Below, in pieces: positions 8,460 through 16,766 of a stretch of 50,434 nucleotides of DNA. Position numbers and translations under genes: made by a program. Positions within the stretch are counted from its first letter, which is position 1. Each line of letters opens with the position of its first letter. Source of the DNA: Paenibacillus rigui (GTDB lineage: Bacteria; Bacillota; Bacilli; Paenibacillales; NBRC-103111). Location: contig NZ_NMQW01000079.1 of NCBI RefSeq assembly GCF_002234615.1, forward strand, positions 1-50,434. Direction: 5' to 3'. The notes under the pieces were generated by a model. That model was not told the DNA's origin, ran no database searches, and was given only the letters and a program-made list of their open reading frames with translations.

Positions 8460-8544
8460 TTATCCACAATCTTATCCACATAGTCAACAGGGGCCAAACC
8501 ATAAGAAAGAACCTGCTTTCCTTCCACATATCCACATATCCACA
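8460..8544. promoter_or_regulatory. Cluster of perfect and near-perfect DnaA boxes
   Basis: Within 85 bases there are two perfect TTATCCACA boxes (8460-8468 and 8472-8480), two one-mismatch ATATCCACA boxes (8528-8536 and 8536-8544), and a weaker TAGTCAACA (8481-8489), all in the same orientation. The gap separates two leftward genes and holds no gene that I can see. This is a good candidate for a DnaA-binding cluster outside the origin or for a DnaA-controlled promoter of the downstream hydrolase gene. Confidence 0.75.
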
Positions 8545-8656
8545 GCCAATGAAATACACAGTCAGGCGGACCAGCGAAGATTCGTTGCGGGATGCTGCCT
8601 GTCGGCGTGGAGAGCGTCGAGCCCTTTTTCCATATCGGCAAAGGGGTATTTTTGCT

Positions 8657-9580
8657 TCAATGCATCAAACGCTTGGCCTCCAAATAGAGCACCTGCACGA
8701 ATTTTTTCGTATTGATGCGGGTTGGCAGCGGAGACGGCTCGGCGGCGTTTTGCAGCTCGAGCATTTTTTTGCGTACCTCGGTGAAATCAAAATAACGCGA
8801 AGCGTAGTTTTCAAACTTTGGATTGGAATAGTCAGTCAGTCCCAGCGAGGCCACATGATTCAGTGTTTGTAAAATAGCTCTGCGGACCCGCTGCTCGGAA
8901 GCCTTCACTTCCTTGCCGATGTCCGTTTCCGCTGCGGCGGGACCGAGGCGGCGGATCGCCAGGCTCCGGAACAAATCTTTGAGCGCCGGGAACGAATGCG
9001 GAGCCGCGGATTCCATGTCGTATTGATACAGCAGCTCCAGCATGTTGAGCAGATCCTTGCTCCCGCTTTCTCCCAGCATGCCGAGCTCGGACAATAAAGT
9101 GCGGCCGGCGGTCACGATGTTTTGCTCCGAGCTGGGCTTCAACTGCGGCCCCGGCGACTTGCCGAAATCGAGCACCTGCAGCGTCTGTTGAATCGCGTGA
9201 ATGGACTTTTGCAGCCGGACGCGCTCCTCGACCCTCCGGATGACCGACAGCACCTCGAGCCGGTTGATCGGCTTGGCGATATAATATTCGATGCCGAGGG
9301 AGTAGGCCTCCCCGATCATATCCTTTGTCTCGATTTGGGAAATCATAATGATTTTCCCTTTGAAGTGCGGCGCTATTTCCCGGACGGTCTGTATGCCGTC
9401 TCGAACGGGCATCAGGAGGTCAATCAGCAAGATGTCAACCTTCTTCAGGTTGAGCACCTCCGGGTCTACGAGGGAACCATCCTCCGCTTCCCCTACAACC
9501 TCGCCGAGCGCTTCATCCTCGATCAAATCCGAGAGCATCAGGCGGACGCCCTGATCATCATCCACAATATAAAAACGCAT
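8657..9580 (-). CDS. Response regulator of the GlnL/YcbB type
   Basis: An N-terminal receiver domain (acid pocket DDD near residues 8-10, phospho-acceptor Asp in LLIDLLMP, KP near 104) is followed by a YcbB-type output domain of about 170 residues ending in EAKRLMH. In Bacillus subtilis the matching regulator GlnL, with kinase GlnK, activates glutamine uptake and use. Total length is 307 residues, normal for the type. Its ATG is four bases after the kinase stop codon, and AAAGGA overlaps the kinase end, so the two are translationally coupled. The divergent symporter gene is the obvious target. This is inferred from layout. Confidence 0.88.
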   Translation of the reverse strand: MRFYIVDDDQGVRLMLSDLIEDEALGEVVGEAEDGSLVDPEVLNLKKVDILLIDLLMPVRDGIQTVREIAPHFKGKIIMISQIETKDMIGEAYSLGIEYYIAKPINRLEVLSVIRRVEERVRLQKSIHAIQQTLQVLDFGKSPGPQLKPSSEQNIVTAGRTLLSELGMLGESGSKDLLNMLELLYQYDMESAAPHSFPALKDLFRSLAIRRLGPAAAETDIGKEVKASEQRVRRAILQTLNHVASLGLTDYSNPKFENYASRYFDFTEVRKKMLELQNAAEPSPLPTRINTKKFVQVLYLEAKRLMH

Positions 9581-9584
9581 AGGG

Positions 9585-10886
9585 TTATCCTTTCTTCGTC
9601 AGTTTATGCAGGGGCAGGCAGATCGTCAGCGCCGTGCTTTCGCCTTCACGCAGCTCTTCCTCCACCACGATGCGGCCTCCGAGCCCTTCCGCCACCTGGC
9701 GGATATAAAATAGTCCCATCCCCGTCGACGGTTGGCCTGCCGCATCATACTTCGTGGTGTAGCCCGGAGTAAAAATACGCTCCCGCCTTTTGTCAGCAAT
9801 GCCCGGTCCGTTATCCGCTACCCGGAACAGCAGCCACTCTTGCTCCAGGCGGGCTTCGATCCAGACGATGCCTTCCTGCCTGATCGCTTCGACCGCATTG
9901 GCCGCCAAATTATTGACAAGCGAGAGGACAGTGAACACCTGGAGGGCAGGCAGCACGGCCTCTACGTGTAACTGGAATTGCACGGATTTGCCGAGCGCTG
10001 CCGCATATTTGCGATTCGTCCGTACAATCAGCTCGCCGATCTGGCCCGCCTCCATATAATCTGCCGTACTTTCCTCATTAATCAGCTTGGCCAAGCCGGC
10101 ATAAATACGCTGGTTGTCTTTTTTAATGTCATGAACCTGTCCCGAGATGAGCAGCGCTTTTTGCGCCAAGGCTTTGGTTTGAGCGGCGTCTGCGGGATCG
10201 AGCTCTTGAAGACTTCGATACAAATCATAGCAGTCCCGGGTAATCGATTCGGCGTCGCCGAGCGTTTTTTGCAGCTGGACCGATTCCTCGTACAGGTTGG
10301 ATATCATGACAAGCACCTGCTCATTTTGCGCACGCTGTTGTTCCTCGTTCAGTACGGCTTGGCGCAGCTGAATAATGTTATAAAAGCCGAGCACGAAAAA
10401 GCTCCGGATCAGCGCTATCAGAATAATTTCACCGTATACCGTAATGCGGGACCATTCCTCCGCCACCGAGTGCCGTACGGATAGCTCGGCGAAGCTGGAC
10501 ACCGTTTCAATCACAATGTCCAAAGCACCGACCCGAAGCGGACGGTAAGGCTCGCGGTTCATCCGCAGCAGCTGAAATAAACAAGCGTACGTTAAGTAAT
10601 AAAAGAAAACCGGGTAATGCAGCTGGAACAGACTGCCCCAGGTCAGCTCCGAGCCATGGAACAGCGTATCCCAGCCTATCCGGAATAACGCTACGCAAGC
10701 CCCGACGGCGAGACCGGACAGCACCGGAGCAACCTGACGTATCCATAGCAGGAAAAAGAAAAAGACCGGTGTCCCGAGGCTGATGCGGAAATCGTCATGA
10801 AACGGATAAAACTTCACTTCTCCCGCCAAAGGCACAGCGATCAGCATAAGGAGAAAAGCGGCAAATCGTTCTTTCAAGGACAGCAC
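9585..10886 (-). CDS. Sensor histidine kinase of the GlnK/YcbA type
   Basis: Six or so hydrophobic segments in the first 190 residues form the sensing part, with no large outside domain. Then comes a dimerisation helix with the phospho-acceptor in VHDIKKD, a motif of the YcbA group, and an ATPase domain (NNLAANAVEA, DNGPGI, TGMGLFYIRQ). The frame stays open to 11003, but that N-terminal stretch is basic and unlike the family and contains promoter-like TACAAT. A GTG at 10886 or TTG at 10877, just before SLKERFAAF, is more likely. Neither has a strong ribosome binding site, so the start is uncertain. It forms a pair with the downstream regulator. Confidence 0.85.
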   Translation of the reverse strand: MLSLKERFAAFLLMLIAVPLAGEVKFYPFHDDFRISLGTPVFFFFLLWIRQVAPVLSGLAVGACVALFRIGWDTLFHGSELTWGSLFQLHYPVFFYYLTYACLFQLLRMNREPYRPLRVGALDIVIETVSSFAELSVRHSVAEEWSRITVYGEIILIALIRSFFVLGFYNIIQLRQAVLNEEQQRAQNEQVLVMISNLYEESVQLQKTLGDAESITRDCYDLYRSLQELDPADAAQTKALAQKALLISGQVHDIKKDNQRIYAGLAKLINEESTADYMEAGQIGELIVRTNRKYAAALGKSVQFQLHVEAVLPALQVFTVLSLVNNLAANAVEAIRQEGIVWIEARLEQEWLLFRVADNGPGIADKRRERIFTPGYTTKYDAAGQPSTGMGLFYIRQVAEGLGGRIVVEEELREGESTALTICLPLHKLTKKG

Positions 10887-11050
10887 ATCCCGGTTCGTAT
10901 GAATAAGATTTACATTATTGTACCGAAGTTTTTCCCTTTTATCGAATCTTAATAATATTTTAACCTCAACGCGTCGGTTTCTGTCGGTTTTGGTAGAGCG
11001 CATTTTAAACTAAGTCATGAAAGCAATTCCAACCGAGGAGGGCAAAGACA

Positions 11051-12337
11051 GTGAAGAAAATAGGATTAGCAGCGCAAATTTTCATCGGACTGGCCTTGGG
11101 GATTATCATAGGAGCGATTTTTTATGGGAATCCGGCTGTTGAGACGTATTTTAAGCCTGCCGGTGATTTGTTTATCCGGTTAATTAAAATGATTGTCGTT
11201 CCCATCGTCATTTCGACTCTGATTGTCGGGGTTGCGGGTGTCGGGGATATGAAAAAGCTGGGGAAGCTCGGCGGTAAATCGATTTTGTATTTTGAAATCG
11301 TCACCACGATCGCTATTATCGTCGGCTTGCTGACGGCGAACCTGATCAAGCCCGGTGCAGGAGTCGATATGACGCACTTGGCCAAAACCGATATTCATAA
11401 ATATGTCGAGACGAGCGACAAGGTGGGGCATAACTTCATCGATACCATCGTCAACATTGTGCCGACGAATATTATTCAATCGTTGGCCGCGGGGGACATG
11501 CTCGCCATTATTTTCTTTGCTGTGATGTTTGGTCTCGGACTTGCGGCGATTGGCGAGAAGGGCAAGCCGGTCATCCATTTCTTCGAAGGCGTAGCGGATG
11601 CGATGTTCTGGGTGACGAACAAAATTATGAACTTCGCTCCTATCGGTGTCTTTGCTCTGATCGGCGTGACGGTGTCCAAATTCGGTCTGGCGTCCTTAAT
11701 CCCGCTCGGCAAATTGGTGCTGTCGGTGTATGGAGCCATGCTGTTCTTCATCTTCGTCGTCTTCGGTATTATTGCCAAAATGTGCGGAACAAGTATTATC
11801 ACGTTAATTAAAATTTTAAAAAGCGAGCTGCTGCTCGCGTACTCGACAGCCAGCTCGGAGAGCGTGCTGCCGAAAATTATGGAGAAGATGGAGAAATTCG
11901 GCTGTCCGAAGTCGATTACTTCGTTCGTTATTCCGACGGGGTACTCGTTTAACCTGGACGGCTCCACGCTGTATCAGGCGCTGGCGGCGATCTTCATTGC
12001 GCAAATGTACGGCATTCATCTTCCGATCAGCACGCAGATCACACTGCTGCTGGTGCTGATGGTGTCCTCCAAAGGGATCGCCGGCGTACCGGGCGTCAGC
12101 TTCGTGGTTCTGCTGGCGACACTCGGCTCGGTGAACATTCCGATTGAAGGCCTCGCCTTCATCGCGGGCATTGACCGGCTTCTGGACATGGCCCGTACGG
12201 TGGTCAACGTGCTCGGCAACTCGCTGGCAGCTGTCGTAATGTCCAAATGGGAAGGGCAGTATGATAAAGCCAAAGGCAAGCAGTATGCTGCCGAGGTAGC
12301 TCAGCCTGCTCTGCAGCAGCAGGAAATGGCTTCGTAA
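11051..12337 (+). CDS. gltP: Sodium/proton glutamate-aspartate symporter (DAACS family)
   Basis: 428 residues with the GltP/GltT/DctA fold: eight membrane helices plus two re-entrant loops. Visible family marks are the serine-rich loop AYSTASSES, the helix-7 motif NLDGSTLYQ, which forms the cation and substrate site, and SSKGIAGVPG in the second hairpin. It imports glutamate, aspartate or C4-dicarboxylates; the exact substrate cannot be read off. The start is GTG with GAGGAGGG about nine bases upstream. It is transcribed away from the GlnK/GlnL-like pair and is probably controlled by it. A terminator follows. Confidence 0.93.
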   Translation: MKKIGLAAQIFIGLALGIIIGAIFYGNPAVETYFKPAGDLFIRLIKMIVVPIVISTLIVGVAGVGDMKKLGKLGGKSILYFEIVTTIAIIVGLLTANLIKPGAGVDMTHLAKTDIHKYVETSDKVGHNFIDTIVNIVPTNIIQSLAAGDMLAIIFFAVMFGLGLAAIGEKGKPVIHFFEGVADAMFWVTNKIMNFAPIGVFALIGVTVSKFGLASLIPLGKLVLSVYGAMLFFIFVVFGIIAKMCGTSIITLIKILKSELLLAYSTASSESVLPKIMEKMEKFGCPKSITSFVIPTGYSFNLDGSTLYQALAAIFIAQMYGIHLPISTQITLLLVLMVSSKGIAGVPGVSFVVLLATLGSVNIPIEGLAFIAGIDRLLDMARTVVNVLGNSLAAVVMSKWEGQYDKAKGKQYAAEVAQPALQQQEMAS

Positions 12338-12383
12338 GTAGGGGAGTGGGCCTTCCTTTTAGTAGGCCGATAGGGGAAAATGA

Positions 12384-12420
12384 AGCAGTCCGGGACGATC
12401 GGGTCCCGGGCTGTTTTCTT
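12384..12420 (+). terminator. Terminator after the symporter gene
   Basis: The arms cagtccgggac and gtcccgggctg (one G-T pair) enclose a short loop, and gttttctt follows. It is about 50 bases after the symporter stop. Confidence 0.8.
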
Positions 12421-12485
12421 ATATTGGCCTTCGGCGCCTGAGTCTGATATTTAAATATGTAAGGCAACTTCGTTAAGGTTGCAGG

Positions 12486-12680
12486 TTATTTCGTCATGAA
12501 GTTAATAATTATTCCAAGTGCCTTAACTACATCCCTTCCACTAAATCCGATATAATTTAAAAACACTAATAAAAGTATGGACACAATAATTATTGCCGTT
12601 AATTTATTGAATTTGTATTTAACATAAATTACAGCTATCGCAAGAATAACAGCAGACAAGATTTCAACTATTTCTTCCAT
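12486..12680 (-). CDS. Small two-helix membrane protein
   Basis: 64 residues with two hydrophobic helices (ILSAVILAIAVIYVKYK and TAIIIVSILLLVFLNYIGF) joined by a short basic turn. GGAG lies five bases before the ATG. The DNA is clearly more AT-rich than the neighbours. It sits 18 bases after the methyltransferase start-side neighbour's stop, in the same direction, so it may be co-transcribed. No family recognised. Confidence 0.55.
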   Translation of the reverse strand: MEEIVEILSAVILAIAVIYVKYKFNKLTAIIIVSILLLVFLNYIGFSGRDVVKALGIIINFMTK

Positions 12681-12698
12681 GTATTCTCCAATTTCAAA

Positions 12699-13520
12699 TT
12701 ACTTCAACCCCAAGCGCATCCGGTACCCGAACACAACGTCCCGAGTCTGACCGTTAAAATAGGCTTCCGCCCGGCTGCTCAGCCGTTCGATAGCTTCCTT
12801 CAAAGCCGTGGAGCCCAGCTTTTGCACGGTTTGTACTCCACCCTGACTTAGGGCGAGACCGACATACCTGGCCGCATCACATCGTTCTTTGTTGTGAAAG
12901 ACGGCTTCCTTCGTAAATCGGAATACGCCGCTTTCCTGCAGCGTACGAAGATGCTCTTCTTTGTTCCGCTTCACCGCGCGGTCGCCTGGCTCGACATGCT
13001 GTGCTATGATGTCGTCGGCTTGGCGGATCAGCTCGTTGTAGGCCTCCTCGACCTCCCAGCCGGCCATCGGCGGCCAGTCGCAATCGTAGGCGGCGAAGAT
13101 GCCCCCGTCCCGGAGGACACGGGAGGCCTCCTTCAACGTGCTGACCGGCTCCATCCAATGGAATGATTGTGAGCAGGTAATCACATCGGCTGCGCCGGAC
13201 TCGATCTTGAGCCCGTTGGAATAGCCGGGAACAAAGGAAATGTGACCGGCGCCGTCCATCCGGGACCTTTTTTCCTCGGCCTTACTCCGCATATCTTCAT
13301 TGGGCTCCACGCCGATCACCCGGTCCGCCGCCGCTTTCCAGATAAAAGAGGACAGGCCGGTGCCACTCCCTACATCCACAACGAGTGCAGGCCTTCGCCC
13401 CAAATATTGCGTTAGCAGCTCCACGACGAACTTCGGCGCTTCAGGCCGGTTCTGGTCATACCCCCCTGCGTATCCTGAGAAGCGGTCGACATTGTTTTGA
13501 TTATGGCCTGCTGGTCTCAT
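12699..13520 (-). CDS. Class I SAM-dependent methyltransferase
   Basis: 273 residues. The SAM-binding motif I is VVDVGSGTGLSS, then VIGVEPNEDM (motif II acidic end), DVITCSQSFHW, and LRDGGIFAAYD. This is the UbiE/YcgJ-like group of small-molecule methyltransferases, substrate unknown. The frame begins with ATG at 13529, but AAGGAGG abuts that codon. The second ATG at 13520, nine bases from the same site, is better. The gene is convergent with the symporter and divergent from the GH130 locus. Confidence 0.85.
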   Translation of the reverse strand: MRPAGHNQNNVDRFSGYAGGYDQNRPEAPKFVVELLTQYLGRRPALVVDVGSGTGLSSFIWKAAADRVIGVEPNEDMRSKAEEKRSRMDGAGHISFVPGYSNGLKIESGAADVITCSQSFHWMEPVSTLKEASRVLRDGGIFAAYDCDWPPMAGWEVEEAYNELIRQADDIIAQHVEPGDRAVKRNKEEHLRTLQESGVFRFTKEAVFHNKERCDAARYVGLALSQGGVQTVQKLGSTALKEAIERLSSRAEAYFNGQTRDVVFGYRMRLGLK

Positions 13521-13638
13521 CGTATGCATCCTCCTTCATGGGTCCAGATGGGTTCTTCTCCCAATTTATCATATCTGCCAAGGAAGGCATAGCCTTGTAC
13601 GCAGCGGGAAAGCCGAGATCCCCCGTCCGGATGAACGA

Positions 13639-13704
13639 TCTAAAGATTGTATCCGTTTATCAAAAATTTATAGATGTCGAACCGCACCTCCTGTATTACA
13701 CTGG
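13639..13704 (+). promoter_or_regulatory. Activator-type promoter module of the GH130 operon (copy A)
   Basis: A 66-base stretch matches another before the ABC importer (18350-18415) without gaps. The first 41 positions agree at 31, including 15 of 16 in TCTAAA-ATTGTATCC and the block TAGATGT. TACACTGG at the right end is the likely -10. No good -35 is present, which fits activation by an AraC-type regulator bound at direct half-sites about 21 bases apart. Confidence 0.7.
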
Positions 13705-13791
13705 CATAGCAGACGATCAGGCCGACCTTTTTATGAATGAAAAATCGTGCGTAAACGAATAAATTATTGTATATTACGGAGGAAATGAACG

Positions 13792-14787
13792 ATGTCCATT
13801 AGCGGTTCTCTGAAATCCAGTCCCTTGATCACGCGTTATCCCGGCAACCCGATATTGACGGCCGATGACGTCCCTTATATGCCGGCGCTTGTGTTTAATG
13901 CCGGTGTTACAAAGTACGCAGGTCAATACGTGATGATGTTCCGCAACGATTACGGGGATGCCGGGAAGCAGACGCTGCTGCCTATCAATACGACGAACCT
14001 TGGCCTGGCTACCAGCCAAGACGGCATTCACTGGAATGTTCATGAGAAGCCGTGCTTCGGTATCGAGAACGAGGAGATTATTAGAACGTACGATCCGCGG
14101 CTAACGGTCATCGACGGGCGCTGCTATCTGTGCTTTGCGGTAGACACGAAGCACGGCGTACGCGGCGGTGTTGCGGTAACGGACGATTTCGTCAGCTTCG
14201 AGGTGCTGAGCATGTCGGCTCCAGATAACCGCAACATGGTGCTGTTCCCCGAACGGATCGGAGGCAAATACATCCGGTTGGAGCGGCCTTTTCCCGTGTA
14301 TGGCAAGGGTGGCAGGGATAGCTTCGATATTTGGATTTCCGATTCTCCCGATTTGAAGTATTGGGGGAATACGGAGCTTCTGCTGGGCATCGAGAACGTG
14401 CCATTCGCCAATGACAAGCTTGGACCTGCGGCCCCTCCGATTCGAACGCCTCACGGCTGGCTCACCACATTCCATGCGGTGGATATCGATGCGTCCCGCG
14501 GCAAGAACGGATGGGAGCCTTGTTGGAGAAAAAGATATTCGGCAGGGATCATGCTGCTCGATCTGGACAACCCGTACCGTATCGTCGGCATGTGCCATGA
14601 GCCGTTATTGATGCCGGAAGCAAGCTATGAGACGGACGGCGGCTTCCGTAATGACGTAATTTTTCCCGGTGGGATGATCCTGGAGGACGATGGAGAAGTC
14701 AAAATATATTACGGTGCGGCCGATACGGTAGAATGCCTCGCCACCGCCCAAGTAGACGATCTGCTCCGGCTGTGCTTGCCGAAGTAA
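13792..14787 (+). CDS. GH130 family mannoside phosphorylase / beta-mannosidase
   Basis: 331 residues of a five-bladed beta-propeller glycosidase, cytoplasmic (no signal peptide). Family marks: MFRNDYG and LGLATSQDGIHW near the N-terminus, YDPRLTVIDGRCYLCF holding the presumed acid Asp (about residue 103), NMVLFPERIGGKYIRLERP, and FPGGMILEDDGEVKIYYGAADT. GH130 enzymes split beta-linked mannosides with phosphate or, in some groups, water. Which applies depends on phosphate-binding residues I cannot judge safely. GGAGG precedes the ATG. It heads the operon with the two-component genes and would act on sugars brought in by the ABC importer. Confidence 0.88.
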   Translation: MSISGSLKSSPLITRYPGNPILTADDVPYMPALVFNAGVTKYAGQYVMMFRNDYGDAGKQTLLPINTTNLGLATSQDGIHWNVHEKPCFGIENEEIIRTYDPRLTVIDGRCYLCFAVDTKHGVRGGVAVTDDFVSFEVLSMSAPDNRNMVLFPERIGGKYIRLERPFPVYGKGGRDSFDIWISDSPDLKYWGNTELLLGIENVPFANDKLGPAAPPIRTPHGWLTTFHAVDIDASRGKNGWEPCWRKRYSAGIMLLDLDNPYRIVGMCHEPLLMPEASYETDGGFRNDVIFPGGMILEDDGEVKIYYGAADTVECLATAQVDDLLRLCLPK

Positions 14788-14921
14788 GCTAGCAGACCGG
14801 GTCCGAATGAACCTACCAAGGTTCTGAAGCATATTTGCAATACTGTAGGGAAGCTGTGCCCAGGGGCCGCTTCTCTACCTTTATTTGGAGTTAGGGGACA
14901 CGGTCAGGAGGAGACATAAAT

Positions 14922-16766
14922 ATGAAGCATCGGCATGTTCTCCAATACATTCATCAGCATTTTAAAGTCAAGCTTATCTTGATCCTGTCCGTGATCATCA
15001 TTGTTTGCTCATTCGTCACCGGCTACGTTTCCTACCGGATTTACTTGAACCTGTTTCAGAGCGAGATCAGCAAGCAGTATCTCAAAACAAGCGAACAGAC
15101 GATGGAGCAGATTGGGTTCAAAATTCAGGACATGTACCGGATTACCGACTTTATTTTTTTTCACCCGCTTGTCGAGCAGATCGTTCAGGGGATGCACGCC
15201 GAGCCGGCGAACGGAGAAAGTAAGGAATTCCGGAGGTTTATGCTGGAGCGGGACTTGTCCGAAATTCTGCTTCCGTTAAAAAATGAGACGCCCCAAATTA
15301 GAGCGTTATATATTGTGGACATGCAAGGAAACAACAATTACTTCAGCCATACGAACCCTTCCATGCCGATCGAGTTTCCAGGGTTCTATGAACAGGTCAA
15401 GAGCGGTATGGTGGAGCAGACGACCGAAATTGTGTGGCAACGGCTGAACATCCCGGATTCCTCCGAGCCTTCCGGCAGCAAAAGCAACCTTGTCGCTTCG
15501 CGTCTGTTGAAATCGACCAAGCAGCAGGCGGTATACGGTATGATCATCATGATTATTGACGAATCGTTCCTGTCCGAGCCGCTGGAGCCTTTGATGGCGG
15601 GCCGGACGACCGGCGCTTACTTGTATGACCAGTACAGCCGTTTGCTCTACAGCCGGGAGCCGGATGGGCAAGCCGGGTTCGTGCCGGAGCTGGATGCGTG
15701 GGAAGGGACGAAGATTCAACGCCATGACGGGCATGATTATTTGTTCGTCAAAAGCGGTTACGAGCCCCGGTCGTTCAGCCTGGTCAGCGGGATCTCCCTG
15801 GCCGATATCGAAGCCAAAGGGCGCAGTGTGTACCATGTTGCTTTAATTTCCGGGCTCGTCAGCGTTCTGCTGATGGCGGCGAGCGTTTCTTTCATTAGCG
15901 GCAGGCTGCTTCGACCGCTTCATGGGCTGGTTACCGCCATGCAGCGGGTAAGGGAAGGGAATTTGCGCGTGGAAATTGTCACGAAATCGAGTGATGAGTT
16001 CGCTTTTTTGGCAGAAAGCTTCAATAATATGGTAGCGAACATTCAAGCGTTAATTCAGGAAGTGTACGTAAGCAAATTGAGCGAGAAGGAAGCGGAGCTG
16101 AAAGCGCTCCAGGCTCAATTGAACCCTCATTTCCTGCATAATGCGCTGAACTCGATTTATTGGAAAATTATGCTCCTCTACGAGGACGAGGAAACCGCTT
16201 CTCTGGTCACCAGCTTGTCCGAGCTGCTCCGGTATTCGCTCGCCTCGGTAGCAGCGCCCAGCACACTGAGGGATGAGCTGGCCCAAATCCGCAACTACAT
16301 CACCATTCAGGAAGCGAGGCACGGTGAAGGATTGCACGTCGACATCGAAGTCGATGCGGAGCTCTTGAACTGCCGGATGCAAAGACTGCTGCTGCAGCCG
16401 CTGGTGGAGAATGTGTTTGTTCATGCGTTTCGTAATATGACGGGCGAGAAGCGGCTGGTCCTGCGGGCTTTCCGCAGGGCGGATGAGCTGCATATGGAAA
16501 TCGAGGACAACGGATGCGGCATGAGTCCCGACCTGATTCGAACAATCCTGAACGATCAATCTGTCTATGATCAGCACAGAGAAAGGGAAAGTATCGGGAT
16601 TCGGAATGTCATGCGGCGTATTTATTTGGTGCACGGGGAGCGGTACCGGCTGCATATCAAGCATTTGCGGCAGGGAACCTTGATGCAGTTCATTTTACCG
16701 TATGAAGAAGCTCAGGCTGTGGAAGGGGGGACAACGGATGACACGGATCGTTCTGGTAGAGGATGA
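14922..16766 (+). CDS. YesM-type sensor histidine kinase
   Basis: 614 residues. A membrane helix near 15-40, an extracellular sensing domain to about 300 (Cache-like in this family), a second helix near 305-325, a HAMP linker to about 375, then the HisKA_7TM/YesM-type core with LNPHFLHNALNSIYW (phospho-acceptor His) and an ATPase domain with LVENVFVHAF and DNGCGM. AGGAGG is ten bases before the ATG. No terminator separates it from GH130, so it is likely co-transcribed. It probably senses an extracellular sugar or a sugar-binding protein and signals to the overlapping regulator gene. Confidence 0.92.
   Translation: MKHRHVLQYIHQHFKVKLILILSVIIIVCSFVTGYVSYRIYLNLFQSEISKQYLKTSEQTMEQIGFKIQDMYRITDFIFFHPLVEQIVQGMHAEPANGESKEFRRFMLERDLSEILLPLKNETPQIRALYIVDMQGNNNYFSHTNPSMPIEFPGFYEQVKSGMVEQTTEIVWQRLNIPDSSEPSGSKSNLVASRLLKSTKQQAVYGMIIMIIDESFLSEPLEPLMAGRTTGAYLYDQYSRLLYSREPDGQAGFVPELDAWEGTKIQRHDGHDYLFVKSGYEPRSFSLVSGISLADIEAKGRSVYHVALISGLVSVLLMAASVSFISGRLLRPLHGLVTAMQRVREGNLRVEIVTKSSDEFAFLAESFNNMVANIQALIQEVYVSKLSEKEAELKALQAQLNPHFLHNALNSIYWKIMLLYEDEETASLVTSLSELLRYSLASVAAPSTLRDELAQIRNYITIQEARHGEGLHVDIEVDAELLNCRMQRLLLQPLVENVFVHAFRNMTGEKRLVLRAFRRADELHMEIEDNGCGMSPDLIRTILNDQSVYDQHRERESIGIRNVMRRIYLVHGERYRLHIKHLRQGTLMQFILPYEEAQAVEGGTTDDTDRSGRG

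Noticed and set aside
13385-13762. Plus-strand frame of 125 codons across the methyltransferase start
   Set aside because: Runs through the opposite gene's coding region and the promoter module; its start has no ribosome binding site.
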